A stretch of 64,000 nucleotides of DNA, taken from Enterococcus_D entomosocium. Lineage in GTDB: Bacteria > Bacillota > Bacilli > Lactobacillales > Enterococcaceae. Below the pieces are notes generated by a model. It had not been told where the DNA came from. It was given only the letters and a program-made list of their open reading frames with translations, and searched no databases. Location: assembly GCF_030441895.1 (NCBI RefSeq), contig NZ_JARJAS010000004.1. One strand, written 5' to 3'. Positions 26,205 through 34,449 of this stretch are shown in pieces; the first letter of the stretch is position 1, and the number at the start of each line of letters is the position of its first letter. The position numbers were made by a program, and so were the translations under genes.

Positions 26205-26603
26205 TTGTTGACACTATACACTTCCCCAAGTTGCACATCTTGTCGCAAAGCTCGTGCGTGGTTACAAGAGCACGAAATCCCTTTTGTTGAAAGAAATATT
26301 TTTTCAGAACCGTTAAATATTTCTGAGCTTAAGGCAATTCTACAAATGACAGAAGATGGCACAGAAGAAATTATTTCCACCAGATCCAAAGTATTCCAAA
26401 AGTTGAATATGGATCTAGATGACCTGCCCCTAAAAGATTTATTGACACTTGTTCAAGAAAATCCAGGATTATTGCGTCGGCCAATTATGATTGATGAAAA
26501 ACGATTGCAAGTTGGGTTTAACGAAGATGAAATTCGTCGGTTCTTACCTAGGGATGTTCGCCAACTGGAACTAAGACAAGCGCAATTAATGGCAGGCTTA
26601 TAA
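26205..26603 (+). CDS. spx: Redox-sensing transcription regulator Spx
   Basis: A 132-residue ArsC-fold protein. The CTSC pair (Cys10, Cys13) is the thiol/disulfide switch, and RRPIMIDEKRLQVGFNEDEIRRFLPR near the C-terminus is characteristic. Spx binds the RNA polymerase alpha subunit and turns on thiol-stress genes when oxidised; ClpXP keeps its level low. The start is the rare TTG 26205, 9 bases after AGGAG at 26191-26195; this gives the family N-terminus MLTLYTSP. The weak start codon may limit synthesis. The adaptor gene spxH lies about 4 kb downstream. Confidence 0.96.
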   Translation: MLTLYTSPSCTSCRKARAWLQEHEIPFVERNIFSEPLNISELKAILQMTEDGTEEIISTRSKVFQKLNMDLDDLPLKDLLTLVQENPGLLRRPIMIDEKRLQVGFNEDEIRRFLPRDVRQLELRQAQLMAGL

Positions 26604-26616
26604 ATTTGACTTCATC

Positions 26617-26650
26617 GACTCGCTTTCTCGTAGAAAGTGAGTCTTTTTTT
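26617..26650 (+). terminator. Terminator of spx
   Basis: GACTCGCTTTCT/AGAAAGTGAGTC (one wobble) with a 3-base loop is followed by seven T. Confidence 0.93.
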
Positions 26651-26689
26651 GAGTTTTTACGTTTTTCTTAAGAGGATATTCGTTTTCTC

Positions 26690-26717
26690 TTTACTTTTTA
26701 TCAGGTTTCGATACAAT
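26690..26717 (+). promoter_or_regulatory. Promoter of mecA
   Basis: TTTACT (26690-26695), a 16-bp spacer and TACAAT (26712-26717). The start point is about 32 bases before the mecA start codon. Confidence 0.65.
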
Positions 26718-26755
26718 GAACCTATAGTGAGTAGCAAAAGTGAGGTGTAGCTAAT

Positions 26756-27406
26756 ATGGAAATGGAACATATCAATGAGAACACCATTCGTGTATTGATC
26801 AAAAGTGAAGACTTAGCTGCGAGAGGCATCACTTTTCTTGACCTTCTAGGAAATCACAATGAAATTGAAAACTTCTTTTACAGTATTCTTGAAGAAGTTG
26901 ATATTGACGAAGAATTTAAAGGCAGTGAAGCTGTAACTTTCCAAGTCTTGCCTAAAGGCGATGGGTTAGAATTGTTTATTAGCAAAAATCTTCCACCAGA
27001 AGGAATGGAAAATTTTGATGAGATGAACGATGAAGCGAATGAAGACATTACCGATATGTTGAAAAAACATGTAGCGGCTCAATTACAAGAGTCAGAGCAA
27101 GCAGAAGAAATCGGCAATCGTTTTGTATTCGAGTTGTTGCGATTCGAAGATATGATTCAATTGGCATCCGAAGTATATTTGGATTCCGTTGCAACCAATC
27201 TTTACCAAATGGGCAATCATTATTATATTGAAATTCGATTTATGGATGTAGATATTACTGATATTGAAGTGGAAAATGCACTTTCTTATTTGATGGAATT
27301 TGCCCAAAGGACTTCAGTGACGCCCGAAGTTTTATCAGAATACGGTGAGTTGATCATGGAAAACGATGCACTTGAATTGACTCGTTTCTATTTCAAGAAT
27401 GATTAA
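26756..27406 (+). CDS. mecA: Adaptor protein MecA
   Basis: A 216-residue protein starting MEMEHINENTIRVLIKSEDL, the family N-terminus, with an N-terminal substrate-binding domain (1 to about 85), an acidic linker (about 85-115, FDEMNDEANEDITD) and a C-terminal ClpC-binding domain (about 120-216). MecA delivers substrates such as competence regulators to ClpC/ClpP and promotes ClpC assembly. This is the adaptor, not the methicillin-resistance gene of the same name. GAGGTG lies 10 bases before ATG 26756. It sits between spx and coiA as in Bacillus. Confidence 0.97.
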   Translation: MEMEHINENTIRVLIKSEDLAARGITFLDLLGNHNEIENFFYSILEEVDIDEEFKGSEAVTFQVLPKGDGLELFISKNLPPEGMENFDEMNDEANEDITDMLKKHVAAQLQESEQAEEIGNRFVFELLRFEDMIQLASEVYLDSVATNLYQMGNHYYIEIRFMDVDITDIEVENALSYLMEFAQRTSVTPEVLSEYGELIMENDALELTRFYFKND

Positions 27407-27424
27407 TGAATGAAAATCATTTCC

Positions 27425-27459
27425 AGCCAAGGACATTTTGACAATGTTTTTGGCTTTTT
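27425..27459 (+). terminator. Terminator of mecA
   Basis: AGCCAAGGACATT pairs with AATGTTTTTGGCT (two G-U pairs) around TTGAC, then a T run. The loop holds a TTGACA that I do not take as a -35 because no -10 follows. Confidence 0.85.
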
Positions 27460-27506
27460 TAATTGTGTTTGACGAATCTGGCGTACCTCTTATTGAGGTG
27501 AGCCAG

Positions 27507-28505
27507 ATGTTGAAAGCGTTGAACCAAAGAAAAGAAGTCATCCTAGCGAAAGGGGCAAAGAAATCCTCGGGCCCTTTTTATTGCCCAGGCTGTCAGAAAG
27601 AAGTGATTTTGAGGCAAGGACTTAAGCGACAGTCCCACTTTGCCCATCAAGCCACCACTGATTGTCAGACATACAGTGAAGGGGAGACGAAGGAGCACTT
27701 GGAAGCAAAACAACTTTTGTTTGAATGGTATCAAGAGATGGATATTGAACTTGAAGCCTACTTGCCGCAACTTCAGCAGCGACCTGATCTCTGTTACAAA
27801 AATATTGCCGTTGAAGTCCAGTGTTCTTCACTCAAGTTTTCACGATTTCTGGAACGAACCAGCACTTATTTAGCAAATGGTTATCAGCCTTGGTGGATCC
27901 TAGGGACCAAATTGTATCCGAAACGCCATTGGTCACTTTTGGCAAAAGCCTGCTGTACTTATCCGTCTACTGGCTTTTGCTTGTGGCTCATTGATACGCG
28001 AAATCAGGCCTTGGTGCGGCTGCACCAAATCAAATTGCACTATCAAGAAGGGGTAATCAGTCGACGAAGCGTTATACAAAAAGGGGAGCCATACAGGAAA
28101 GAGACACTTCGACCTTTGTACGAAGCAGATGAATCAGATACCCATCATTCTATTGAATGGGTAGCGGTCGATTATCGTTTGTGGGTGATTCGAAAACTGC
28201 GAAACAGACTGCCTAAAATCAGAGAGATTCAAGAAATAGTATACCCGTTGAATGGGAATGTCTCACAGTTGCCTCTTTGGTGCTATTGTGAAAGTCGGTT
28301 TGGCTTTTTATTTGAACACCACATACTGATTTTTCGCTTTCTCTATTTAAGTGAATGTCCCATTAGTTTTGAACAGTGGTTGATTCAGTTGAGGAAGCTG
28401 CATTGGCAATGGTGCTTTCCTTTGCTTGATCAAAGAGAAATATTGAGAGAAATCTTTCAAGAATGCCAATATTTAGAAAATTCGGTTTCTTTTTCAAGCC
28501 AATGA
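27507..28505 (+). CDS. coiA: Competence protein CoiA-like
   Basis: A 332-residue protein of the CoiA family. A zinc-ribbon-like CPGCQ (about 26-30) and the RQSHFAHQ segment precede a nuclease-like core with ELEAYLPQLQQRPDLCYKNIAVEVQCS, which has the D...ExQ pattern of PD-(D/E)XK enzymes. CoiA is needed for DNA uptake and recombination in streptococci and lies beside mecA and pepF in many Firmicutes. I chose ATG 27507 with GAGGTG six bases upstream; an upstream ATG at 27438 sits inside the mecA terminator. Enterococci are not known to be naturally competent, so its role here is open. Confidence 0.88.
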   Translation: MLKALNQRKEVILAKGAKKSSGPFYCPGCQKEVILRQGLKRQSHFAHQATTDCQTYSEGETKEHLEAKQLLFEWYQEMDIELEAYLPQLQQRPDLCYKNIAVEVQCSSLKFSRFLERTSTYLANGYQPWWILGTKLYPKRHWSLLAKACCTYPSTGFCLWLIDTRNQALVRLHQIKLHYQEGVISRRSVIQKGEPYRKETLRPLYEADESDTHHSIEWVAVDYRLWVIRKLRNRLPKIREIQEIVYPLNGNVSQLPLWCYCESRFGFLFEHHILIFRFLYLSECPISFEQWLIQLRKLHWQWCFPLLDQREILREIFQECQYLENSVSFSSQ

Positions 28506-28565
28506 TTTGGTTTCGTTGAAAAGTGTGATAAGATATTTTTAACCAATGAACAAGGAGTGAAGGGA

Positions 28566-30383
28566 ATGTCAGAAACAAAACAATTACCAGCACGTGAATC
28601 GATTCCAGTCGAAAAAACGTGGGACTTAACGAAAATCTATGCCGATGATGCGGCTTTTGACATAGAATTTCAAGAAATCCAAGCACAGCTCAAAGAAGCT
28701 AGCAGTTACCAAGGCACTTTAACAGATGGGCCACAAGCCTTCCTATCCGCTTTAGAATTTGTCTTAGATCTTTCTCGCCGTTTAGAGAAACTGTATGTTT
28801 ACAGTCATTTGAAAAATGATCAAGATACCGCTAATACGACTTATCAAGGCTTATATGCGAAAGCCAGCAGTTTAGTTGCGCAAGTAAGTGAAGCCGTTGC
28901 TTGGTTTGATCCCGAGTTATTGACGATGTCCGATGAAACGATTTGGGGCTATTTCGATCAAGAACCGAAACTAGCTGTTTATCGTCATATGATCGAAAAA
29001 ACTATTAACGAGCGGCCCCATGTTTTGCCTGCCGATCAAGAAGCGCTATTGGCCGGAGCAGGCGAAATTTTTGGAGCATCCGGCAACATTTTTTCTGTTT
29101 TAAACAATGCTGATTTGGATTTTCCAGTAGTTGAAGACGAAAACGGGGAAAAAGTACAGCTATCTCATGGTGTATACGGTGAGTTGATGGAAAGCACGGA
29201 TCGGTCTGTTCGGGAAGCGGCCTTTAAAGGTCTCTATGGCGTTTATGAGCAATTCCGCAATACCTTTGCCCAAACCTTAAGTACGAATATCAAAGCCCAC
29301 AACTTTAAAGCCAAAGCCCGTAAATACGACTCGGCACGCCAAGCCGCTTTGAGTGCCAATCATATTCCTGAAAGTGTCTATGATACCTTAGTGGACGTCG
29401 TTAATCAGCATTTGCCATTATTACACCGATATATGGCATTAAGAAAACGCCTGTTGGCTGTCGACACGCTTCATATGTATGATGTGTACACGCCGATTTT
29501 AGGGGAAGCACCGATTCGCTATACCTATGAAGAAGCAGTCGAAAAAGCGAAAGAAGCGCTAAAACCATTAGGGGAAGAGTATCTAGCTGTAGTTGAAGAA
29601 GCCTTCAGCAATCGGTGGATCGATGTCGTTGAAAACAAAGGCAAACGCAGTGGTGCCTATTCTTCAGGTGCTTATGACACACTGCCTTATATCTTAATGA
29701 ACTGGAATGATCGATTGGATCAACTCTTTACCCTCGTTCATGAAATGGGACACAGTGTGCATAGTTACTTCACACGGAGTAACCAGCCTTATGCCTATGG
29801 GGATTACTCGATCTTCTTAGCAGAAATCGCTTCAACCACGAATGAAAATATTTTAACGGAATACATGCTTCAGACTGAGACTGATCCGCGGGTCAAAGCC
29901 TATGTCTTGAATCATTTTCTTGATGGATTCAAAGGAACGATTTTCCGTCAAACGCAATTTGCCGAGTTTGAACACTTCATGCACGTGGAAGATGCGAAAG
30001 GAACGCCGTTGACCAGTGAATTCTTAAGCGAGAACTATGCCGAGTTAAATGCAAAATACTACGGACCATCAGTTGAAAAAGATCCGGAGATTCGTCTTGA
30101 GTGGTCACGCATTCCGCATTTCTATTACAATTACTATGTTTACCAATATTCAACTGGTTTTTCGGCAGCTTCTGCTTTGGCGAAGAAAATCTTAGCTGGC
30201 GAACCTGATGCCTTAACTAACTATTTGAACTATTTGAAAGCCGGACGTAGTGATTATCCAATCGAAGTCATGAAAAAAGCAGGCGTAGATATGACGAAAG
30301 CAGATTATATTGAAGATGCAATGAAAGTATTTGAGCAACGCTTGAATGAATTGGAAGAACTCGTAAAAGAAATCGAAGCATAA
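28566..30383 (+). CDS. pepF: Oligoendopeptidase F
   Basis: A 605-residue M3-family metallopeptidase. The zinc site is HEMGHSVHSYF (near residue 393), with the third ligand Glu in EIASTTNE about 25 residues later. The C-terminal IPHFYYNYYVYQYSTGFSAA holds the conserved catalytic Tyr region. The enzyme cuts peptides of about 7-17 residues in the cytoplasm and is used in peptide nutrition and turnover of signal-peptide fragments. I chose ATG 28566 with AGGAG eight bases upstream. The gene follows coiA by 60 bases. Confidence 0.96.
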   Translation: MSETKQLPARESIPVEKTWDLTKIYADDAAFDIEFQEIQAQLKEASSYQGTLTDGPQAFLSALEFVLDLSRRLEKLYVYSHLKNDQDTANTTYQGLYAKASSLVAQVSEAVAWFDPELLTMSDETIWGYFDQEPKLAVYRHMIEKTINERPHVLPADQEALLAGAGEIFGASGNIFSVLNNADLDFPVVEDENGEKVQLSHGVYGELMESTDRSVREAAFKGLYGVYEQFRNTFAQTLSTNIKAHNFKAKARKYDSARQAALSANHIPESVYDTLVDVVNQHLPLLHRYMALRKRLLAVDTLHMYDVYTPILGEAPIRYTYEEAVEKAKEALKPLGEEYLAVVEEAFSNRWIDVVENKGKRSGAYSSGAYDTLPYILMNWNDRLDQLFTLVHEMGHSVHSYFTRSNQPYAYGDYSIFLAEIASTTNENILTEYMLQTETDPRVKAYVLNHFLDGFKGTIFRQTQFAEFEHFMHVEDAKGTPLTSEFLSENYAELNAKYYGPSVEKDPEIRLEWSRIPHFYYNYYVYQYSTGFSAASALAKKILAGEPDALTNYLNYLKAGRSDYPIEVMKKAGVDMTKADYIEDAMKVFEQRLNELEELVKEIEA

Positions 30384-30394
30384 TTGAAAAGAGT

Positions 30395-30430
30395 ACAAAC
30401 CAGTCCGAAAAGGATTGGTTTGTTTTTTTT
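30395..30430 (+). terminator. Terminator of pepF
   Basis: ACAAACCAGTCC/GGATTGGTTTGT (wobble) around GAAAA, followed by eight or nine T. Confidence 0.93.
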
Positions 30431-30445
30431 GTTCCTCCCGCAATG

Positions 30446-30501
30446 AAAAACGCTGCGCAGCGAGCCAAACACAAGATCATCGTTTGGCTCGCTGCGCAGC
30501 G
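30446..30501 (-). terminator. Terminator of spxH with a nested palindrome
   Basis: A perfect 20-bp inverted repeat (30451-30470 and 30482-30501) with an 11-base loop. On the reverse strand it is followed by five T, so it ends the spxH transcript. Each arm itself contains the 12-bp palindrome CGCTGCGCAGCG, which lets it form alternative cruciform shapes. It is far more GC-rich than its surroundings. Confidence 0.8.
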
Positions 30502-30519
30502 TCGCTATTGAATAGGGTT

Positions 30520-31176
30520 TCATAAAAGAATCAACCCTCGATCAATTTCATGAATAGTGGAAAGTTTTGGTGCTTTCAAAGACTGAGCTTTTTGCATAAA
30601 TGTATCGAGTTCTGTTGCTGTACCACAGACGAGAGGAAGACTTCTCAGTTCCTCTGATCCTTCTAAAAGGACCCCATATTCTTCTTCACTTGAAAAATCA
30701 TACACCACAGCAGAAGGTGTGATCGTGATGCCCATGTCTTTCGCTACCCTCTGATCGGTGGCAAAGTTCTTTTTCACTAACTCAGATGTACGATCTTCTA
30801 GGAACATCTCTAAATCACCATTCGTTTCTGAAAATAGATCTTTCACTAAGGTGTCACAATATTCCTGGTTTTCGATCCCTATCCGTTGTTGCAATTTCAA
30901 TAAGAAATCCCGAGCAATTTTTTTTCCTTGCAACTGGGCTGCTTTATAATCCAATGACGCAGCATAGATTTGGTTGGTCTGTTCATTTCGCAAGACCAAA
31001 TCCGCCTTATTCATGGACAAATAGTCCATTGAAACACCTACGGAAAACAAGTTAACGAAAGGCAGGATCTGCAAATGGATTTTTTTGCGGCTCGTGTTTA
31101 ATTTGTTGAGAATCTCTTTTTCGATATCATAACAAATAGGCCCAATCGGATTAATAAATAAAAAAAGTTCGATCAT
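30520..31176 (-). CDS. spxH: ClpXP adaptor SpxH (YjbH/DsbA-like family)
   Basis: A 218-residue thioredoxin/DsbA-fold protein. The N-terminal LFLFINPIGPICYDIEKEI matches the YjbH family start, but it has only one Cys at the site where Bacillus YjbH has CPEC, so it is probably not a disulfide enzyme. TITPSAVVYDF near residue 160 is the cis-proline loop. YjbH/SpxH delivers Spx to ClpXP. ATG 31176 is preceded by GGGGAGAG; the upstream in-frame ATG has no such site. It points opposite to its neighbours pepF and relQ. The spx gene lies about 4 kb away. Confidence 0.85.
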   Translation of the reverse strand: MIELFLFINPIGPICYDIEKEILNKLNTSRKKIHLQILPFVNLFSVGVSMDYLSMNKADLVLRNEQTNQIYAASLDYKAAQLQGKKIARDFLLKLQQRIGIENQEYCDTLVKDLFSETNGDLEMFLEDRTSELVKKNFATDQRVAKDMGITITPSAVVYDFSSEEEYGVLLEGSEELRSLPLVCGTATELDTFMQKAQSLKAPKLSTIHEIDRGLILL

Positions 31177-31281
31177 TTGAATCTCTCCCCAATTAAGATT
31201 CTTGAGTAACTTGAAAAACAAAATAAGTATGTTTTATTAAATATAGCAAAAAAACGCGAAAAAAGTAAGCAAAAGGGCATC

Positions 31282-31860
31282 CTACAATGATTTTTCTTCA
31301 ACGGCTCGAATGATCTTGTTTTTTGCTGGTCGGTAAGGAACACCAAAAGAATGCAATAACGATTGAAAGGCAAGTTTTCCTTGAATTGGCTCACTGACTT
31401 CTAGCTCTAACTCATAATCATGCTGTTGACCATACCAGCTTTCATCCAAAGCAAGTAATCCTTCATTGATCGGAAATTCCGCCCGTTTCGTTTTTAATGC
31501 TGCGATCATGTGTAATGAATCAGGTTCGATATTCGCTGCTTTTAAGCGTTGAGCAACCACACCTGTTTTTAAAATTTTTTCTGACGCGATCAATGACGCT
31601 GCGGTTTCGATTGTCAAAGGATCAGTCGTTTCTAACAGACCGTGTTCAATGGGGGTCTTTAGCGTTAATTCTGCATTGGTAGGAGTCGTGCGAATGCGTA
31701 AGCCAAAATGCTTTTCTCGCAGTTTATAGTCTTGCGTATCAAAGTAATAATTGGTTTGCGTCTTGAAGGCTTTTTCTGACAATTTGTAATAAGCAAGCAA
31801 CTGGTGGTATTCTTTTTCCGTCAACATTGTTTTATATTCAATCTCTACTTGTTCGACCAT
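31282..31860 (-). CDS. CYTH domain protein (YjbK-like)
   Basis: A 192-residue CYTH protein. EIEYK at residues 6-10 is the ExExK signature, with further charged strands LRIRTTP, ELTLKTP, DYELELEVSEP and KNKIIRA forming the triphosphate tunnel. CYTH proteins are triphosphatases or adenylate cyclases; the Bacillus neighbour of relQ has this domain. Hydrolysis of inorganic triphosphate is the usual activity, but the substrate is not shown by sequence. It lies 105 bases upstream of spxH on the same strand and diverges from relQ, with AGAGAGTGAAAATCA before ATG 31860. Confidence 0.9.
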   Translation of the reverse strand: MVEQVEIEYKTMLTEKEYHQLLAYYKLSEKAFKTQTNYYFDTQDYKLREKHFGLRIRTTPTNAELTLKTPIEHGLLETTDPLTIETAASLIASEKILKTGVVAQRLKAANIEPDSLHMIAALKTKRAEFPINEGLLALDESWYGQQHDYELELEVSEPIQGKLAFQSLLHSFGVPYRPAKNKIIRAVEEKSL

Positions 31861-32012
31861 TGATTTTCACTCTCTTTCTATTGCAAACATAGTGTACGCT
31901 GTTTCAGCTATTCCGTCAAAGAAACTAAACAAAGAAAAGCGGAAACGATTGGGGCAGACAAAAAAATCTTTTGTTTCTGCACTTCTGTCCATTCAGTTTT
32001 ATTCCAAGAGTA

Positions 32013-32021
32013 TGGTAGAAT
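32013..32021 (+). promoter_or_regulatory. Extended -10 promoter of the relQ operon
   Basis: TGG followed by TAGAAT (32016-32021), without a good -35. It would drive relQ, ppnK, the pseudouridine synthase and mgtE. Confidence 0.55.
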
Positions 32022-32056
32022 AAGAGGTATGTTATGAACAGAATCGAGGGAGAAGA

Positions 32057-32725
32057 ATGATTCGAGATTGGGAAGAATTCTTAGCGCCTTATGAACAGGC
32101 GGTTTCAGAATTAAAAGTAAAATTAAGAGGCATAAGAAAACAATATCGGGAACAAAACAAACATGTTCCCATTGAATTTGTCACGGGGCGTGTCAAGCCA
32201 GTAGATAGCATTTTAACAAAAAGCAAATTACGAGGAATCGCACTGGATCGTCTTGAAGAAGAAATGTCTGACATCGCCGGTTTGCGAATCATGTGTCAGT
32301 TTGTGGAAGACATTCACCAAGTCGTTGAACTGTTGCGGACACGTAAAGACATGAAAGTCATTATTGAACGTGACTATATTACCAATAAAAAAGTCAGTGG
32401 TTACCGCTCGTATCATCTGGTGATCGAGTATCCAGTTCAATTGATCGATGGAGAAAAAATTATCTTAGCAGAGGTACAAATTCGTACACTGGCGATGAAC
32501 TTTTGGGCAACGATTGAACATTCATTGAACTACAAATACCAAGGGGAATTTCCCGATGAAATTAGCGAGCGACTACGACGTTCGGCAGAAGCAGCCTACC
32601 AGCTAGATGAAGAGATGTCTAATATTCGTGAAGAGATCCAAGAGGCACAGCGGTTGTTTTCTCATGGGAAAGGCAAACGCGGCGGACATGACACGCCCAA
32701 GTTGCCGAAGGAGGAATCAGAATGA
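32057..32725 (+). CDS. relQ: Small alarmone synthetase RelQ (GTP pyrophosphokinase)
   Basis: A 222-residue protein with only the synthetase domain of the RelA/SpoT family. DIAGLRIMC, the G-loop SGYRSYHLVIEYP and AEVQIRTLAMNFWATIEHSLNYK are the conserved motifs; there is no HD hydrolase or TGS domain. RelQ transfers pyrophosphate from ATP to GDP or GTP (and makes pGpp) as a tetramer, adjusting growth under cell-wall stress; the E. faecalis enzyme is well studied. A basic tail (HGKGKRGG) follows. GAGGGAGAAG precedes ATG 32057. It overlaps ppnK by 4 bases, as in many Firmicutes. Confidence 0.96.
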   Translation: MIRDWEEFLAPYEQAVSELKVKLRGIRKQYREQNKHVPIEFVTGRVKPVDSILTKSKLRGIALDRLEEEMSDIAGLRIMCQFVEDIHQVVELLRTRKDMKVIIERDYITNKKVSGYRSYHLVIEYPVQLIDGEKIILAEVQIRTLAMNFWATIEHSLNYKYQGEFPDEISERLRRSAEAAYQLDEEMSNIREEIQEAQRLFSHGKGKRGGHDTPKLPKEESE

Positions 32726-33528
32726 AAGGCATCCGCGTGGCAATCGTCCATAATCAAGAAAGCAAGTCAGTAGAAGTGACGAAGCGTTTAACTGTCCTCC
32801 TGGAGCAGTCTGAAAACAAGATCGATCAAGAGAACCCTGAATTAGTGATCTCTGTTGGTGGAGATGGTACGCTTCTTTCTGCTTTTCACTTGTTCAACCA
32901 TAAGTTAGATCAAGTACAATTTTTAGGGGTCCATACGGGACACCTCGGCTTTTATACAGATTGGCGTGACTATGAATTGGATGAATTGGTAGAGTCTTTA
33001 TGCAATGACCATCAAAAGAGTGTCAGTTATCCTTTATTGGATGTCCGAATCACTTATGCAAATGGCAAACCAGACAAGCATTTCCTGGCATTGAACGAAT
33101 CAACGATCAAACGCGGCAATCGCACCATGGTTGCCGATATTTCTATTAAAGAAGACCTCTTTGAAAAGTTTCGCGGGGATGGCCTCTCGATCTCAACGCC
33201 AACCGGCTCAACTGCCTATAACAAAAGTGTTGGTGGGGCAGTATTGCACCCAAGTATCAATGCGTTTCAATTAGCAGAGATTGCTTCTTTGAACAATCGC
33301 GTCTTTCGGACACTTGGATCACCGATCGTCGTGGGTCATCACGAGTGGGTCAAAGTGCAACTGCAACAAAGTACCGACTATTTAGTGACGATTGATCAAT
33401 TTACCATCGAGCAAGAAGAAATCGATGCAATCTATTACCGGATTGCCGACGAACGGATTCATTTTGCGTCTTATCGGCATATGCATTTTTGGAATCGTGT
33501 CAAAGATTCCTTTATTGGAGAAGAATAA
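32722..33528 (+). CDS. ppnK: NAD kinase
   Basis: A 268-residue ATP-NAD kinase. GGDGTLL at residues 46-52 contains the catalytic Asp, LNEST near 121 is the NE motif that binds NAD, and SISTPTGSTAYNKSVGG is the long conserved motif. It makes NADP. The 4-base overlap with relQ (ATGA) and a site AAGGAGGAATCAG inside the relQ end show translational coupling. The pseudouridine synthase follows after 4 bases. Confidence 0.97.
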   Translation: MKGIRVAIVHNQESKSVEVTKRLTVLLEQSENKIDQENPELVISVGGDGTLLSAFHLFNHKLDQVQFLGVHTGHLGFYTDWRDYELDELVESLCNDHQKSVSYPLLDVRITYANGKPDKHFLALNESTIKRGNRTMVADISIKEDLFEKFRGDGLSISTPTGSTAYNKSVGGAVLHPSINAFQLAEIASLNNRVFRTLGSPIVVGHHEWVKVQLQQSTDYLVTIDQFTIEQEEIDAIYYRIADERIHFASYRHMHFWNRVKDSFIGEE

Positions 33529-33532
33529 ACTC

Positions 33533-34432
33533 ATGGAATTTACGTATCAATATACTGGACAAGGGCAGCAAGTCAAATATTTTTTGAAGGAACAAGGAGT
33601 ATCCAAAGGTCTGCTAGCGAAAATAAAATTTCAAGGCGGAAAGATATTTGTGAACGACCACGAGCAAAACGTCTTGTTTTCTTTGGCGCAAAATGATAGG
33701 GTAACTATTGTAATTCCTCCTGAAGGGGAACATGAAACGATGCTGGCTGATCCGACACCTATTGAGATTGTGTATGAAGATGCCCATCTGTTAATCGTGA
33801 ATAAGCCGGCTGGCATCTCATCGATTCCTGCGCAATATCATCCGACTGGCACGATGGCCAATCGAGTCAAGGCCTACTATCAAGCGCAACACTATGAAGA
33901 TCAAGTGATCCATGTAGTGACTCGTTTAGACCGTGACACATCAGGATTGATGCTTTTTGCAAAACACGGCTTTGCCCATGCGAAGCTGGATAGCCAGTTA
34001 CGGAAGAAGCAAGTTGTTAAAAAATATCAAGCCCTCGTTGCGGGAGATCTTTCCGCATTATCCGCCCATAGCGAGATCGATTTGCCTATCGCTAGGGACC
34101 TGACCTCGCTTTTGAAACGCAAGGTCAGTGAAGAAGGAAAAGAGGCACGTACGGAGTATTGGCTAAAACAGCGCAATTCAGATTGCGCATTAGTCGACAT
34201 TCAACTACACACAGGCCGGACACATCAAATAAGGGTCCATTTTTTTGCGATCGGTTGTCCCTTACTAGGAGACGAGATGTATGGGGGATCAATGGCTTTT
34301 GGGATCAGACGACAGGCACTTCATTGCTGTCAGCTGCAATTTCAGCATCCCTTTACGAATGAACCGTTGGCTTTTGAACTGCCTTTACCTGCAGACATGG
34401 CCGCTGTTTGTTCAGCTATCGATAAGCAATAA
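33533..34432 (+). CDS. RluA/RluD-family pseudouridine synthase
   Basis: A 299-residue enzyme with an N-terminal S4-like part (about 10-70) and a catalytic domain. VVTRLDRDTSGLMLFAK (near 120) is motif II with the catalytic Asp; Thr replaces the usual His of HRLD. HTGRTHQIRVHF is motif III. The family isomerises uridine in 23S rRNA or tRNA; the Bacillus neighbour YjbO belongs here. Which uridine is modified cannot be told. I chose ATG 33533, four bases after ppnK, where GGAGAAG lies upstream; coupling to ppnK is likely. Confidence 0.92.
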   Translation: MEFTYQYTGQGQQVKYFLKEQGVSKGLLAKIKFQGGKIFVNDHEQNVLFSLAQNDRVTIVIPPEGEHETMLADPTPIEIVYEDAHLLIVNKPAGISSIPAQYHPTGTMANRVKAYYQAQHYEDQVIHVVTRLDRDTSGLMLFAKHGFAHAKLDSQLRKKQVVKKYQALVAGDLSALSAHSEIDLPIARDLTSLLKRKVSEEGKEARTEYWLKQRNSDCALVDIQLHTGRTHQIRVHFFAIGCPLLGDEMYGGSMAFGIRRQALHCCQLQFQHPFTNEPLAFELPLPADMAAVCSAIDKQ

Positions 34433-34449
34433 CAAATGAGGTGAAGAGA

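Noticed and set aside
26756..27406. mecA as a methicillin-resistance gene.
   Set aside because: The product is the 216-residue ClpC adaptor; it has no penicillin-binding domain.
27438..27460. TTGACA at 27438-27443 as a -35 for coiA.
   Set aside because: It is in the loop of the mecA terminator and the sequence 17 bp later (AATTGT) is a poor -10.
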